Shown here piece after piece: positions 28,456 to 38,769 of a DNA stretch of 64,000 bases. The stretch comes from Runella sp. SP2. Lineage in GTDB: Bacteria > Bacteroidota > Bacteroidia > Cytophagales > Spirosomataceae. The number at the start of each line of letters is the position of its first letter. The first letter of the stretch is position 1. The notes beneath the pieces are model-generated. The model ran no database searches. It saw nothing but the letters and a program-made list of their open reading frames with translations, and had not been told where the DNA came from. The position numbers and the translations under genes were made by a program. Location: NCBI RefSeq assembly GCF_003711225.1, contig NZ_CP031030.1, forward strand, positions 5,879,501-5,943,500, written 5' to 3'.

Positions 28456-31400
28456 ATGTCATTCAAGAAAAACAAGAAAATCAATAGTGACTTTTCGCGG
28501 ATTACCATCAGTTTGGCTTCGCCAGAGTCTATTCTGGAAAGCTCATACGGTGAAGTAACGCAACCCGAAACCATCAACTATCGGACCTATAAGCCTGAGA
28601 TGGGTGGACTTTTCTGTGAGCGTATCTTCGGCCCCGTAAAAGACTGGGAATGCCACTGTGGTAAATATAAGCGTATTCGTTATAAGGGCATTATCTGTGA
28701 CCGTTGTGGGGTGGAAGTAACGGAGAAAAAAGTACGTCGTGAACGTATGGGACACATCGAATTGGTGGTGCCTGTTGCTCACATTTGGTACTTCCGTAGC
28801 TTACCTAACAAAATTGGTTATTTGTTAGGCTTGTCAACCAAGAAATTGGACCAAATCATCTACTACGAACGTTACGTAGTAGTTCAACCAGGTGTGAAAG
28901 CAGAAGATGGAGTCAACAAAATGGACTTCTTGACTGAAGATGAATACTTGGATATTATGGATCGTCTTCCACGTGAGAATCAACTTCTTCCAGATACAGA
29001 CCCGAACAAATTCATCGCTAAGATGGGGGCTGAAGGACTAGAGTTGTTGTTGTCACGTACGCAATTAGACGAATTGTCTTACGAATTGCGCCACAATGCC
29101 GCAAACGATACTTCGCAACAGCGTAAAGCAGAAGCGTTGAAACGTTTGAAAGTCGTTGAAGCACTTCGCGACGCAAACACCCGCATCGAAAACCGCCCAG
29201 AATGGATGGTGATTCGGATGGTGCCAGTGATTCCACCAGAACTTCGTCCGCTTGTGCCTTTGGATGGTGGACGTTTTGCTACGTCTGACCTTAACGACCT
29301 CTACCGTCGTGTAATCATTCGTAATAACCGTTTGAAGCGGCTGATTGAAATCAAAGCGCCAGAAGTAATCTTGCGTAACGAAAAACGGATGTTGCAAGAA
29401 GCGGTTGACTCGCTATTCGACAACAGCCGTAAAGTAAATGCGGTACGTTCGGAAGGTAACCGTGCCTTGAAATCACTTTCAGATATGTTGAAAGGAAAGC
29501 AAGGGCGTTTCCGTCAGAACTTGCTTGGTAAGCGGGTTGACTACTCAGGTCGTTCGGTAATTGTGGTAGGTCCAGAGCTCAAATTGCATGAGTGTGGTCT
29601 TCCCAAAGACATGGCGGCAGAGTTGTTTAAACCGTTCATCATTCGTAAGTTGATTGAGCGTGGTATCGTTAAAACGGTAAAATCGGCAAAGAAAATCGTT
29701 GACCGCAAAGACCCCGTTGTTTGGGACATCTTGGAAAACGTATTGAAAGGCCACCCTGTATTGCTTAACCGTGCTCCTACCCTTCACCGTTTGGGTATCC
29801 AAGCCTTCCAACCTAAGTTGATTGAAGGAAAAGCGATTCAGTTGCACCCATTGGTATGTACGGCCTTCAACGCCGACTTTGACGGTGACCAGATGGCGGT
29901 ACACGTACCACTAGGTCAAGAGGCTATTTTGGAAGCATCGTTGTTGATGTTGTCGTCGCACAACATCTTGAACCCTGCTAACGGAGCGCCAATTACCGTA
30001 CCTTCACAAGACATGGTATTGGGTCTTTATTACGTAACAAAAGGACGTAAATCGACCCCAGAAGTGCCTATCGCTGGAGAAGGAATGACATTCTACGGTG
30101 CTGAAGAAGTAATCATCGCCCTCAACGAAGGAAAAGTGTCTAAACATGCGCACATCAAGTGCCGTGTGACTGTTCGTAACGAGGATGGTACCCTTGAGAA
30201 AAAATTGATTGAAACGGTTGCAGGACGTCTATTGTTCAACCAGTGCGTTCCTGAATCCGTAGGATATATCAATGAATTGTTGACGAAAAAGAAACTTCAA
30301 CAAATCATTGGACACGTCTTCAAGATTGCGGGTAATGCACGTTGTGCACAATTCTTGGACGACATCAAGCAACTTGGTTTCCAAACAGCCTTCAAAGGTG
30401 GTTTGTCAATCGGTTTGGGAGATATTAAAATCCCAGATGTGAAATGGCAGCTCATCGAAGGTGCAAAAGAAGAAGTTCAAGGTGTGATGGATAACTTCAT
30501 GATGGGTCTTATCACCGAAAACGAGCGTTATAACCAAATTATCGACGTTTGGACACGTACCAACACGAAATTGGCCAATACGCTTTTGACCCAATTGGAG
30601 AACGACCAACAAGGCTTTAACTCCGTGTATATGATGATGCACTCGGGAGCCCGTGGTTCTCGCGAGCAGGTACGTCAGTTGGGAGGTATGCGTGGTTTGA
30701 TGGCGAAACCTCAGAAAAACCTTGCTGGGGGCGTTGGAGAAATCATCGAAAACCCAATCCTTTCAAACTTTAAGGAAGGTCTTGACGTTCTTGAGTACTT
30801 TATCTCTACCCACGGTGCGCGTAAAGGTTTGGCCGATACGGCCTTGAAAACAGCCGATGCGGGTTACTTGACACGTCGTTTGCACGACGTAGCTCAGGAC
30901 GTGGTTGTGAACGAGGTTGACTGTGGTACATTGCGCGGTATCGAGATTTCGGCATTGAAAGACAACGAGGACATCGTTGAGCCATTGTCTGAACGTATCT
31001 TGGGACGGGTTTCTGTACACGATGTACTTGACCCACTTTCGGGTGAGTTAATTTTGTCATCAGGTCAGGAAATCACCGAAGAAATCGCGGCTCGTATCGA
31101 CGAAACGAGCATCGAAACCGTAGAAATCCGCTCAGTATTGACTTGCGAAACCCGCAGTGGGGTTTGTTCAAAATGCTACGGACGTAACTTGGCGTCGGGG
31201 CGCATGGCCGAAATCGGTGAGTCGGTGGGGGTTATTGCCTCACAGTCAATCGGTGAGCCAGGTACGCAGCTGACACTTCGTACGTTCCACGTTGGGGGTA
31301 CTGCGCAAAACATCGCCGTAGAAGCCAACATCAGAGCGAAATTTGAAGGTAAGATTGAGTTTGAAGATATGCGTACCGTAGAGTCAACGGATGCGGAAGG

Positions 31401-32787
31401 AAATCCAGTAACGATTGTAATGGGTCGTTCGGGTGAAATTCGCATCGTCAGCGAGTCAAACGGACAGGTATTGATTGGTAATAACGTTCCTTATGGAGCT
31501 ACATTGCTTGTGAAAGAAGGTGAGCGAGTTACCAAAGGCCACGAACTTTGTAACTGGGATCCTTACAACGCCGTAATCTTGTCAGAATTTAACGGTTCTG
31601 CTCAGTACGAATCAATCGAAGAAGGTATCACTTTCCGCGAAGAAATCGACGAACAATCGGGCTTCCAGGAAATGGTAATCATCGAAACACGTGACCGTAC
31701 CAAAAACCCAGGTATCTTGGTAAAAGGTAAGAGCCCACTCTTGACCGACGCCGATGAGAAGATTTACAACTTGCCTGTAGGTGCGCGTTTGGTAATCAAA
31801 GATGGAGCCAATGTAAAAGCAGGTCAGCCTTTGGCGAAATTGCCACGTACACTCGGTAAAACGCGTGATATTACGGGTGGTTTGCCACGGGTAACGGAAT
31901 TGTTTGAAGCACGTAACCCATCTAACCCAGCGGTAGTTTCTGAAATCGACGGGGTGGTTATCTACGGAATTGTAAAACGTGGTAACCGCGAAATCAATAT
32001 CGAGTCGAAAGACGGCACGCGTAAGAAATACCTTGTGCCTTTGTCGAAACACATCTTGGTGCAAGATGGTGACTACGTGAAAGCGGGTGAACCACTTTCT
32101 GATGGTGCCATTACGCCAAGCGACATCTTGTCGATCAAAGGGCCAACGGCGGTACAAGAATACTTGGTAAACGAAATTCAGGAAGTTTACCGTCTCCAAG
32201 GGGTGAAAATCAACGATAAGCACATTGAGTGTATTGTACGCCAAATGATGCAGAAAGTTGAAATCATGGAAGCTGGAGATACCAACTTCTTGGAAATGCA
32301 ACCCGTAGATAAGTGGACATTCCGCGAAGAAAACGACCGTGTTCTTGACATGAAAGTGGTAGAGGATTCGGGCGATTCTGAAAACGTGAAGCCAGGGATG
32401 TTGATTTCGGCGCGCCGTTTGCGTGACGAAAACTCTACCCTCAAGCGTCGTGATCAGCGTTTGGTAGTGGCACGCGATGCCAAAGCAGCCGTTGCACAAC
32501 CAACCTTGATGGGTATTACGCAGGCGTCGTTGGGTACCGAAAGCTTTATCTCAGCCGCGTCTTTCCAAGAGACGACCAAAGTGTTGAGCGAAGCGGCGGT
32601 ACGCGGAAAACGCGATACCCTCGATGGCTTGAAAGAAAACGTAATTGTAGGTCACCTTATTCCAGCAGGAACGGGTGTACGCCGCTACCAGAAAAACATC
32701 ATTGGTTCGAAAGAAGAACTCGAAACCGTGACCGAATCACGTGAGCGTAGCAGCTCGCGTCGTAGCAAACGTGAATTAGCAAACTAA
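28456..32787 (+). CDS. rpoC: RNA polymerase subunit beta'
   Basis: 1443 residues. The zinc ribbon near residues 68-85 has four Cys ([20 protein letters not shown]), and the catalytic magnesium site is [15 protein letters not shown], at about residue 475. The second zinc cluster is seen as [19 protein letters not shown], near residue 900, then the bridge/trigger area [18 protein letters not shown]. The C-terminus is very basic ([16 protein letters not shown]). It is followed by a strong terminator, so rpoBC ends here. Confidence 0.99.
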   Translation: MSFKKNKKINSDFSRITISLASPESILESSYGEVTQPETINYRTYKPEMGGLFCERIFGPVKDWECHCGKYKRIRYKGIICDRCGVEVTEKKVRRERMGHIELVVPVAHIWYFRSLPNKIGYLLGLSTKKLDQIIYYERYVVVQPGVKAEDGVNKMDFLTEDEYLDIMDRLPRENQLLPDTDPNKFIAKMGAEGLELLLSRTQLDELSYELRHNAANDTSQQRKAEALKRLKVVEALRDANTRIENRPEWMVIRMVPVIPPELRPLVPLDGGRFATSDLNDLYRRVIIRNNRLKRLIEIKAPEVILRNEKRMLQEAVDSLFDNSRKVNAVRSEGNRALKSLSDMLKGKQGRFRQNLLGKRVDYSGRSVIVVGPELKLHECGLPKDMAAELFKPFIIRKLIERGIVKTVKSAKKIVDRKDPVVWDILENVLKGHPVLLNRAPTLHRLGIQAFQPKLIEGKAIQLHPLVCTAFNADFDGDQMAVHVPLGQEAILEASLLMLSSHNILNPANGAPITVPSQDMVLGLYYVTKGRKSTPEVPIAGEGMTFYGAEEVIIALNEGKVSKHAHIKCRVTVRNEDGTLEKKLIETVAGRLLFNQCVPESVGYINELLTKKKLQQIIGHVFKIAGNARCAQFLDDIKQLGFQTAFKGGLSIGLGDIKIPDVKWQLIEGAKEEVQGVMDNFMMGLITENERYNQIIDVWTRTNTKLANTLLTQLENDQQGFNSVYMMMHSGARGSREQVRQLGGMRGLMAKPQKNLAGGVGEIIENPILSNFKEGLDVLEYFISTHGARKGLADTALKTADAGYLTRRLHDVAQDVVVNEVDCGTLRGIEISALKDNEDIVEPLSERILGRVSVHDVLDPLSGELILSSGQEITEEIAARIDETSIETVEIRSVLTCETRSGVCSKCYGRNLASGRMAEIGESVGVIASQSIGEPGTQLTLRTFHVGGTAQNIAVEANIRAKFEGKIEFEDMRTVESTDAEGNPVTIVMGRSGEIRIVSESNGQVLIGNNVPYGATLLVKEGERVTKGHELCNWDPYNAVILSEFNGSAQYESIEEGITFREEIDEQSGFQEMVIIETRDRTKNPGILVKGKSPLLTDADEKIYNLPVGARLVIKDGANVKAGQPLAKLPRTLGKTRDITGGLPRVTELFEARNPSNPAVVSEIDGVVIYGIVKRGNREINIESKDGTRKKYLVPLSKHILVQDGDYVKAGEPLSDGAITPSDILSIKGPTAVQEYLVNEIQEVYRLQGVKINDKHIECIVRQMMQKVEIMEAGDTNFLEMQPVDKWTFREENDRVLDMKVVEDSGDSENVKPGMLISARRLRDENSTLKRRDQRLVVARDAKAAVAQPTLMGITQASLGTESFISAASFQETTKVLSEAAVRGKRDTLDGLKENVIVGHLIPAGTGVRRYQKNIIGSKEELETVTESRERSSSRRSKRELAN

Positions 32788-32813
32788 CAGGTTTCCCCGT
32801 GAGTTTATAGAAG

Positions 32814-32846
32814 AAAACGCCCCGACTTCGGTTGGGGCGTTTTTGT
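32814..32846 (+). terminator. Intrinsic terminator after rpoC
   Basis: Stem AAAACGCCCC / GGGGCGTTTT extended by GAC/GTT and closed by a TTCG tetraloop, followed by a T-run. It ends the rpoBC transcript. Confidence 0.92.
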
Positions 32847-32925
32847 TTTTGGCCGCTTACACACTATTTTTTCGATTGCTGCCGTTTTTTAGTTCCTTTG
32901 TTCCCCAAACGACGATTATTTACGT

Positions 32926-35235
32926 ATGAAGAAATTACTTTTTGTTTTCTCCCTCGCTTTCATTTGTTGTACCTCACTTTATGCCCAAGACAATAACTAT
33001 AACTTGGTGCCATTTCCTGCGCAGTTCAACGGCGGCGACGGGCAGTTTGTGGTGAATGGGCAGACCAAAATTATTGTCACCGCCAAAGATGCTTTACTGA
33101 AACCCATTGCGCAATCGTTGGCTAGTGCGCTTAAAACAGCCTCGAAATTGAATTTGGTGGTTGCGCCCGCCGCTCCCCCGACGGCAACCAACACCATTTT
33201 TATTCGTTTGAACAAAGCCTTGGGCTTAGGAAACGAAGGGTACAAATTGGTGGTAGGAAAAGAACGCGTGATTCTGGAATCGGCGACGCCACAAGGAGCT
33301 TTTTACGGTTTACAAACCCTCCTTCAACTGCTGCCCACGGCGGTATTTAGTCCTACTCCCGTCGAAAACGTCGCGTGGGCAATGCCCGTTTGCCAGATTC
33401 AAGACCGTCCCCGCTTTGTGCACCGAGGGTTGATGCTCGACGTAGCGCGTCATTTTATGCCTGCTTCGTTTATCAAAAAATACATCGACCTACTAGCCCT
33501 GCACAAAATGAACGTGTTGCACTGGCATTTGACCGATGACCAAGGCTGGCGCATTGAAATAAAGAAGTACCCTAAACTCACGCAAGTGGGCTCAAAACGC
33601 AAGGAAACGCTTGTGGGGCACTACTCAGAAAATTACCCTCAGAAATACGACGGAAAAGAATACGGTGGGTTTTATACCCAAGCCGAAATCAAAGACATTG
33701 TAAAGTACGCTCAGTCGAAATACGTCACGATTATCCCCGAAATCGAACTGCCAGGGCACGCAACGGCGGCGTTGGCGGCTTACCCAGAATTGGGTTGTGA
33801 GCCTTCAAAAAACTACCAAGTGGGCACCAAATGGGGCGTGATGTACGACGTGTTTTGCCCCACAGAAAAAACCTTTACCTTTTTGCAGGACGTGTTGACG
33901 GAAGTAATGACGCTTTTCCCCAGTAAATACGTACACATTGGCGGAGACGAATGTCCAAAAGACGCGTGGAAAAAGAGCACGTTTTGTCAAGAATTGATAA
34001 AAAAACAAGGCTTGAAAGACGAACACGAGTTGCAAAGTTACTTCATCAAACGCATTGAGAAGTTTGTCAACTCCAAAGGAAAAAGCATTATTGGTTGGGA
34101 TGAGATTTTGGAAGGTGGAGTCGCGCCCAACGCTACGGTGATGAGCTGGCGGGGCACGGCAGGAGGCATCGAAGCGGCCAAACAAAAGCACAATGTCATC
34201 ATGACGCCGACGACCTACTATTACCTCGATTATTACCAAGGTAATCCTGCCAAAGAACCGTTGGCAATTGGCGGGTATCTGCCCATCGAAAAAGTATATG
34301 GCTACGACCCCGCCGACGGCTTTGATGAGGCGTCTAAAAAATACATTTTGGGGGTACAAGGAAACTTATGGACGGAATACGTGCCAACACCCGAACAAGT
34401 AGAATACATGACGTTTCCTCGGGCTACGGCCATTGCGGAATCGGCTTGGATGCCTTCGGGCGTCAAAAACTTTGAGGATTTTGCGATGCGTTTGAAGGAA
34501 CATTTAAAACGATTGGATTACCTCAAAGTCAATTATTCAAAACGTATTTTGGACGTTCGGGCGGTGACGCAGTTCAACAACCAAGGGCAGTTGCAGGTGC
34601 GTTTGGATAAATTGGATTCGGACAGCAAAACCTACTACACCACCGACGGCAAGCAGCCTACGACCAGCTCGACGGAATACACCATGCCGATAACGTTGGA
34701 CAAAATCACGACGATTAAGGCTATTACGACCGCTGGCGCTACTTTTGAGGAAAAGTTCTTTGTGCACCGCGCCAAAGGAAAACCTTACAAATACGCTGCT
34801 GCTCCTGCCGACTGGGCCGACCCTGATAAAAAGAAATTGACCGACGGGCAGGTAGCACAAAGCCCTCAAAACAGCGCGGAATGGGTGCAGATGTCGGGTA
34901 AAGATTTGGAAATTACGATTGATTTAGGCGAGGTAAAACCCGTGACCAAAGTGTCGGCCAATTTCTTGAAGCTGATTTTGTACAACATCTTCCCTCCTAC
35001 TTCGGTGGAAATTGGCCTCTCGCGCGACGGCGAAAGTTTCAAAGAAGCCTTGGCGCAGCCTGTGACGTACCAACTGGAAGGCGGATGGCAAATTTTACCC
35101 GTGGTTGCCGACTTCAAAACGGCGCGGGCGCGGTACATTCGAGTACGGGCTAAAAATGCAGGAAATGCCCCCGCAGGTCATCCAGATGCAGGCCGCCCCA
35201 CGACCATAGCGATGGACGAAGTGGTGGTAGATTAA
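32926..35235 (+). CDS. Secreted beta-N-acetylhexosaminidase, GH20
   Basis: 769 residues. Signal peptide MKKLLFVFSLAFICCTSLYA, then the GH20b N-terminal domain (about 22-155), the TIM-barrel catalytic domain (155-510) and C-terminal beta modules: a chitobiase-type domain (PTTSSTEYTMPITLDKITTI) and a discoidin-like end (LEITIDLGEVKPVTKVSANF). The acid/base pair is D341-E342 in HIGGDECPKDAW; the substrate-assisted aspartate and stacking Trp regions (LHWHLTDDQGWRIEI) are present. It removes terminal GlcNAc/GalNAc from chitin fragments, peptidoglycan or glycoproteins in the periplasm or outside. Alone in its transcription unit, with a strong terminator after it. Confidence 0.95.
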   Translation: MKKLLFVFSLAFICCTSLYAQDNNYNLVPFPAQFNGGDGQFVVNGQTKIIVTAKDALLKPIAQSLASALKTASKLNLVVAPAAPPTATNTIFIRLNKALGLGNEGYKLVVGKERVILESATPQGAFYGLQTLLQLLPTAVFSPTPVENVAWAMPVCQIQDRPRFVHRGLMLDVARHFMPASFIKKYIDLLALHKMNVLHWHLTDDQGWRIEIKKYPKLTQVGSKRKETLVGHYSENYPQKYDGKEYGGFYTQAEIKDIVKYAQSKYVTIIPEIELPGHATAALAAYPELGCEPSKNYQVGTKWGVMYDVFCPTEKTFTFLQDVLTEVMTLFPSKYVHIGGDECPKDAWKKSTFCQELIKKQGLKDEHELQSYFIKRIEKFVNSKGKSIIGWDEILEGGVAPNATVMSWRGTAGGIEAAKQKHNVIMTPTTYYYLDYYQGNPAKEPLAIGGYLPIEKVYGYDPADGFDEASKKYILGVQGNLWTEYVPTPEQVEYMTFPRATAIAESAWMPSGVKNFEDFAMRLKEHLKRLDYLKVNYSKRILDVRAVTQFNNQGQLQVRLDKLDSDSKTYYTTDGKQPTTSSTEYTMPITLDKITTIKAITTAGATFEEKFFVHRAKGKPYKYAAAPADWADPDKKKLTDGQVAQSPQNSAEWVQMSGKDLEITIDLGEVKPVTKVSANFLKLILYNIFPPTSVEIGLSRDGESFKEALAQPVTYQLEGGWQILPVVADFKTARARYIRVRAKNAGNAPAGHPDAGRPTTIAMDEVVVD

Positions 35236-35257
35236 AAAATTAAATAAATAGACATAC

Positions 35258-35299
35258 CCAACAAGAAAGGCGCTGTACCCACAGCGCCTTTCTTGTTGG
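35258..35299. terminator. Long hairpin terminator after GH20
   Basis: A perfect 19-bp stem, CCAACAAGAAAGGCGCTGT (35258-35276) and its complement (35281-35299), with a 4-base loop ACCC. The arms contain A/T-rich segments on both sides, so it could work in either direction, though no long T-run follows. Confidence 0.8.
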
Positions 35300-35375
35300 T
35301 GGGAGTATTCTTCCCGTTCACGCGGGTTTTTAGGCACTTTGTCCTAAAAAAGTCTTATTTTTTTAAACAAAAACG

Positions 35376-35383
35376 TAGGTTTG
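35376..35383 (+). promoter_or_regulatory. Possible -7 element of the TonB receptor operon
   Basis: TAGGTTTG followed by C fits the TAnnTTTG element, 88 bases before the ATG at 35471. No TTTG at the expected -33 position, so this is a partial match. Confidence 0.35.
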
Positions 35384-35470
35384 CCTCGTTTTTATAACGA
35401 AAAAGTACAAATGTAAACTTCTTCTTTTATCAATTAACAAGTAACGGTGGCTTGCCACTTATTGTCAGCT

Positions 35471-37828
35471 ATGAAACATATCTTTAGTATTTTGCTGTGG
35501 TTGGGGATGGCCACGTGGGCGTACAGCCAAGAAAAACGAACGATTAGCGGGTACATCAAAGACGCCTCCAACGGCGAAAGTCTGATTGGGGTATCGGTCT
35601 ATGTTCGGGAAATAGGAAACGGAACCGTGACCAACGACTACGGCTATTATGCCTTGAACCTGCCAACGGGCGTCTCTTACACGCTGGTCTTTAATTACAT
35701 TGGCTACGAAAAAGTAGAAAAAAAAGTGACACTTACTGACGATTTGAAGCTCAGTATCGAACTCAAAGACGAAAGTGTGAAGCTGCAAGAAGTCGTTGTC
35801 AAAACCACTAAAGAAGACGAAAATGTCAAGAACATTGAGATGTCGGTCAATAAGGTGGAAATGAAAACCATTCGCCAAATGCCCGCCCTGCTCGGGGAAG
35901 TTGATTTGGTGCGAAGCATTCAGTTGCTCCCTGGAGTGACAAGCGTGGGCGAAGGAGCCAGCGGGTTCAACGTCAGGGGGGGAAATATTGACCAAAACTT
36001 AGTCTTGCTCGACGAAGCACCTGTCTTCAATGCGTCGCACTTGTTTGGGTTTTTCTCAGTGTTTAACCCCGATGCAGTCAAAGACGTAAAACTGGTTAAA
36101 GGCGGGATTCCTGCGCAGTACGGTGGTCGTATTTCGTCGATTTTAGACGTGCGTTTGAAGGAAGGAAATGCCAAAAAACGGGAAATCAACGGTGGAATTG
36201 GGACGATTTTCTCCCGTTTGAGTTATGAACAGCCTTTTGCCAAAAGCAAAGGCTCATTCATTGTGGCAGGGCGTCGTTCGTACATCGACGTATTGGCGAA
36301 GCCGTTCTTGAACGGAGATTTAAAAAACTCACGTTTTTATTTCTATGACCTTACGGCCAAAGCCAATTACCGCATTGATGACAAAAATACGGTCTTTGCG
36401 TCGGGCTACTTCGGACGCGACGTTTTTGGGGCGGACTTTGGTTTTGAATGGGGAAACCAAACTGCAACGGTCCGCTGGAACCACGTTTTTAACAACAAAT
36501 TGTTTATGAATGCCACTGCATTCTATTCAAATTATGACTATGGTTTAGAATCGGACCGTAATAATACGAGCAAAAGCGGGGATAAATTTAAGTGGAATTC
36601 GAGCATTAAGACGTGGAGTATGAAGCCTGATTTTACGTACTATCTTACGCCTAACAATACGGTTACTTTTGGTGGACAGTACATCAATTACACCACCAAA
36701 CCTGGCACGGCAACGGCGATTTCGAGTGGTGAAGAACGAAACATTAGCTTGGACCCACGTTATGCCGACGAATCGTCTTTGTACATCGGAAATGACCAAA
36801 AACTCAACGAATGGTTGTCGTTTCAGTACGGAATTCGGTATTCGTATTTCCGAAATCTAGGCCCAGGGACGGCCTATGAGTTTTTAGAAGTAGTGAAAGG
36901 CGACCGAAAACTCCCTATTTCGGAGAAAAAATACGAATCGGGTGTGATAAATACGTATGGCAATTGGGAACCCCGTTTTTCGACCAAAATAGAGTTAAAT
37001 TCTTCTACTTCCATCAAGGCAAGTTACAACCGAACGGCTCAGTACTTGCATTTATTGTCAAACACGGCAGCAAGTTCGCCGTTGGATGTGTGGACGTTGA
37101 GTTCCAAAATCATTAAGCCTCAACTAGCCGACCAAGTGGCACTGGGCTGGTTCCAAAACTTCCAAGAGAACATGTACGAGGCGTCGTTGGAGGTGTATTA
37201 CAAGAAGCTCCAAAACCAAGTTGATTATGTTGCCAACTCCGATTTGTTGCTCAATACGTACCTCGAAGGTGACTTGCTTTTTGGCAATGGTCGGGCGTAC
37301 GGGGCAGAAGTTTACGTGAAAAAAAATCGTGGTAAGTTGACGGGTTGGTTGAGTTACACCCTTGCGCGTACCGAACGTAAAATCGAAGGCATCAACAACG
37401 ACAATTGGTTTCCTGCGCGTTTTGATAAAACCCATAATCTCTCGACGGTGGTGTTGTACCAACTCAATGACCGTTTGAGTTTCTCGGCCAATTTTGCCTT
37501 CAATACGGGTACTCCCGCCACTTTCCCAACCAATCGTTTTGAGTGGGGAGGCTGGACATTGCCGCAAAATGTGGACAACAGCCGCAACGCTGCCCGTATC
37601 CCCGCTTATCACCGTCTCGATTTAGGTGCGACGCTCAAATCGAAGAAAAAGCTCTTCGGCAAAGGCCAGGGCGAGTGGGTGTTGAGTATTTATAACGTCT
37701 ATAATCGTCGTAATCCGTTTTCGATGTATGTGCGTCAAAATGAGGATAATAACCTCAAAACCGAAGCCGTTCGCTACGCGGTGATAGGCTCGGTGGTTCC
37801 TGCCATTACGTACAACTTTAAATTTTAA
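35471..37828 (+). CDS. TonB-dependent outer membrane receptor
   Basis: 785 residues from the ATG at 35471, which begins the signal peptide MKHIFSILLWLGMATWAYSQ; the start at 35447 would add eight unlikely residues. A carboxypeptidase-regulatory-like domain (about 22-100, RTISGYIKDASNGESLIGVS) is followed by the plug (130-240, LPGVTSVGEGASGFNVRGGN) and the 22-strand barrel to the C-terminal VVPAITYNFKF. The FNVRGGNIDQNLVLLDEAPV variant is typical of receptors encoded with a DUF4249 lipoprotein, as here (5 bases away). Substrate unknown. Confidence 0.95.
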   Translation: MKHIFSILLWLGMATWAYSQEKRTISGYIKDASNGESLIGVSVYVREIGNGTVTNDYGYYALNLPTGVSYTLVFNYIGYEKVEKKVTLTDDLKLSIELKDESVKLQEVVVKTTKEDENVKNIEMSVNKVEMKTIRQMPALLGEVDLVRSIQLLPGVTSVGEGASGFNVRGGNIDQNLVLLDEAPVFNASHLFGFFSVFNPDAVKDVKLVKGGIPAQYGGRISSILDVRLKEGNAKKREINGGIGTIFSRLSYEQPFAKSKGSFIVAGRRSYIDVLAKPFLNGDLKNSRFYFYDLTAKANYRIDDKNTVFASGYFGRDVFGADFGFEWGNQTATVRWNHVFNNKLFMNATAFYSNYDYGLESDRNNTSKSGDKFKWNSSIKTWSMKPDFTYYLTPNNTVTFGGQYINYTTKPGTATAISSGEERNISLDPRYADESSLYIGNDQKLNEWLSFQYGIRYSYFRNLGPGTAYEFLEVVKGDRKLPISEKKYESGVINTYGNWEPRFSTKIELNSSTSIKASYNRTAQYLHLLSNTAASSPLDVWTLSSKIIKPQLADQVALGWFQNFQENMYEASLEVYYKKLQNQVDYVANSDLLLNTYLEGDLLFGNGRAYGAEVYVKKNRGKLTGWLSYTLARTERKIEGINNDNWFPARFDKTHNLSTVVLYQLNDRLSFSANFAFNTGTPATFPTNRFEWGGWTLPQNVDNSRNAARIPAYHRLDLGATLKSKKKLFGKGQGEWVLSIYNVYNRRNPFSMYVRQNEDNNLKTEAVRYAVIGSVVPAITYNFKF

Positions 37829-37833
37829 TCGCC

Positions 37834-38766
37834 ATGAAAAAGAATACGCTTCATACTTTTTTGACATATACTACCCTCGCATTTTTGACCGTAACGACCC
37901 TCACGAGCTGCGAAGATGTGGTGGACTTAGACGTAAAATCAGGCCCACCACAGCTTGTAGTAGATGGATGGGTGACCAACCAACAAACCAGCCAATCCAT
38001 TCGTCTGACGGAGTCAGCGGGGTATTTTGATAACAGCCCCGCAAAACCAGTCCTCAACGCGACTGTGACTGTTTCTGACGATAAAGGCCAAGTTTTTAAC
38101 TTTATTGACCTTAAAAAAGATGGTAACTACGTGTGGAAGCCAACGTCTGCCAGCGATACCATTGGGCGGGTAGGACGAACCTACACTTTGCGCATCAAAA
38201 TGGGTACCGAAGAATATACGGCAGTAAGTAAGCTCAATCGAGTGCCTAAAATTGATTCAGTGACTTATTTCTTTGATAAATTACCGATTGCTCCTCCCGA
38301 TGACGCCCCTCAAGAAGGCTATACAGCGGAGTTTTTTGCCCGTGACCCAGCGGGTGCGGGAGACTGTTACTGGATAAAAAGCTACAAAAACGGTAAGTAT
38401 TTCAACAAAACGACCGAAATCACCATCGCGTACGATGCTGCGTTCAGCCCAGGCGCGAATAGCGACGGTTTGCGCTTTATTTTGCCCATTCGTCGGGCCA
38501 TTTCTCCTGAGTTTTACAAAGAAAAAGACACGGTCAAAGTAGAGCTTTGCAGCATTCCGTTGGAAGGGTATTATTTCTTAAATCAAGTACGGACTGAGTC
38601 AAATAACCAAGGACTTTTTGCAACAGCTCCGTCCAATATTTATAGTAATATACAAAATACCAATCCAACGGGGCGTAAAGCGTTAGGCTTCTTTGGCGCG
38701 TCGGCGGTTAGTACGTTCACCGAAGTGATTGACGCCAAAAAAGCAAAACCCAAAGACGGAAACTAG
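37834..38766 (+). CDS. DUF4249 lipoprotein, TonB-receptor partner
   Basis: 310 residues. Lipoprotein signal with lipobox LTSC (Cys about residue 26), then EDVVDLDVKSGPPQLVVDGW, the DUF4249 opening with an Ig-like N-terminal half and a beta-rich rest. DUF4249 proteins are almost always encoded directly after a TonB-dependent receptor; they probably sit on the outer membrane as its accessory lipoprotein, by analogy with SusD. Five bases after the receptor, so certainly the same operon. Confidence 0.9.
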   Translation: MKKNTLHTFLTYTTLAFLTVTTLTSCEDVVDLDVKSGPPQLVVDGWVTNQQTSQSIRLTESAGYFDNSPAKPVLNATVTVSDDKGQVFNFIDLKKDGNYVWKPTSASDTIGRVGRTYTLRIKMGTEEYTAVSKLNRVPKIDSVTYFFDKLPIAPPDDAPQEGYTAEFFARDPAGAGDCYWIKSYKNGKYFNKTTEITIAYDAAFSPGANSDGLRFILPIRRAISPEFYKEKDTVKVELCSIPLEGYYFLNQVRTESNNQGLFATAPSNIYSNIQNTNPTGRKALGFFGASAVSTFTEVIDAKKAKPKDGN

Positions 38767-38769
38767 ACA

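Noticed and set aside
31612-32499. 295-residue open frame antisense to rpoC
   Set aside because: It is the mirror of a strongly biased, conserved gene; the protein is rich in F, H, R and W with no family signal.
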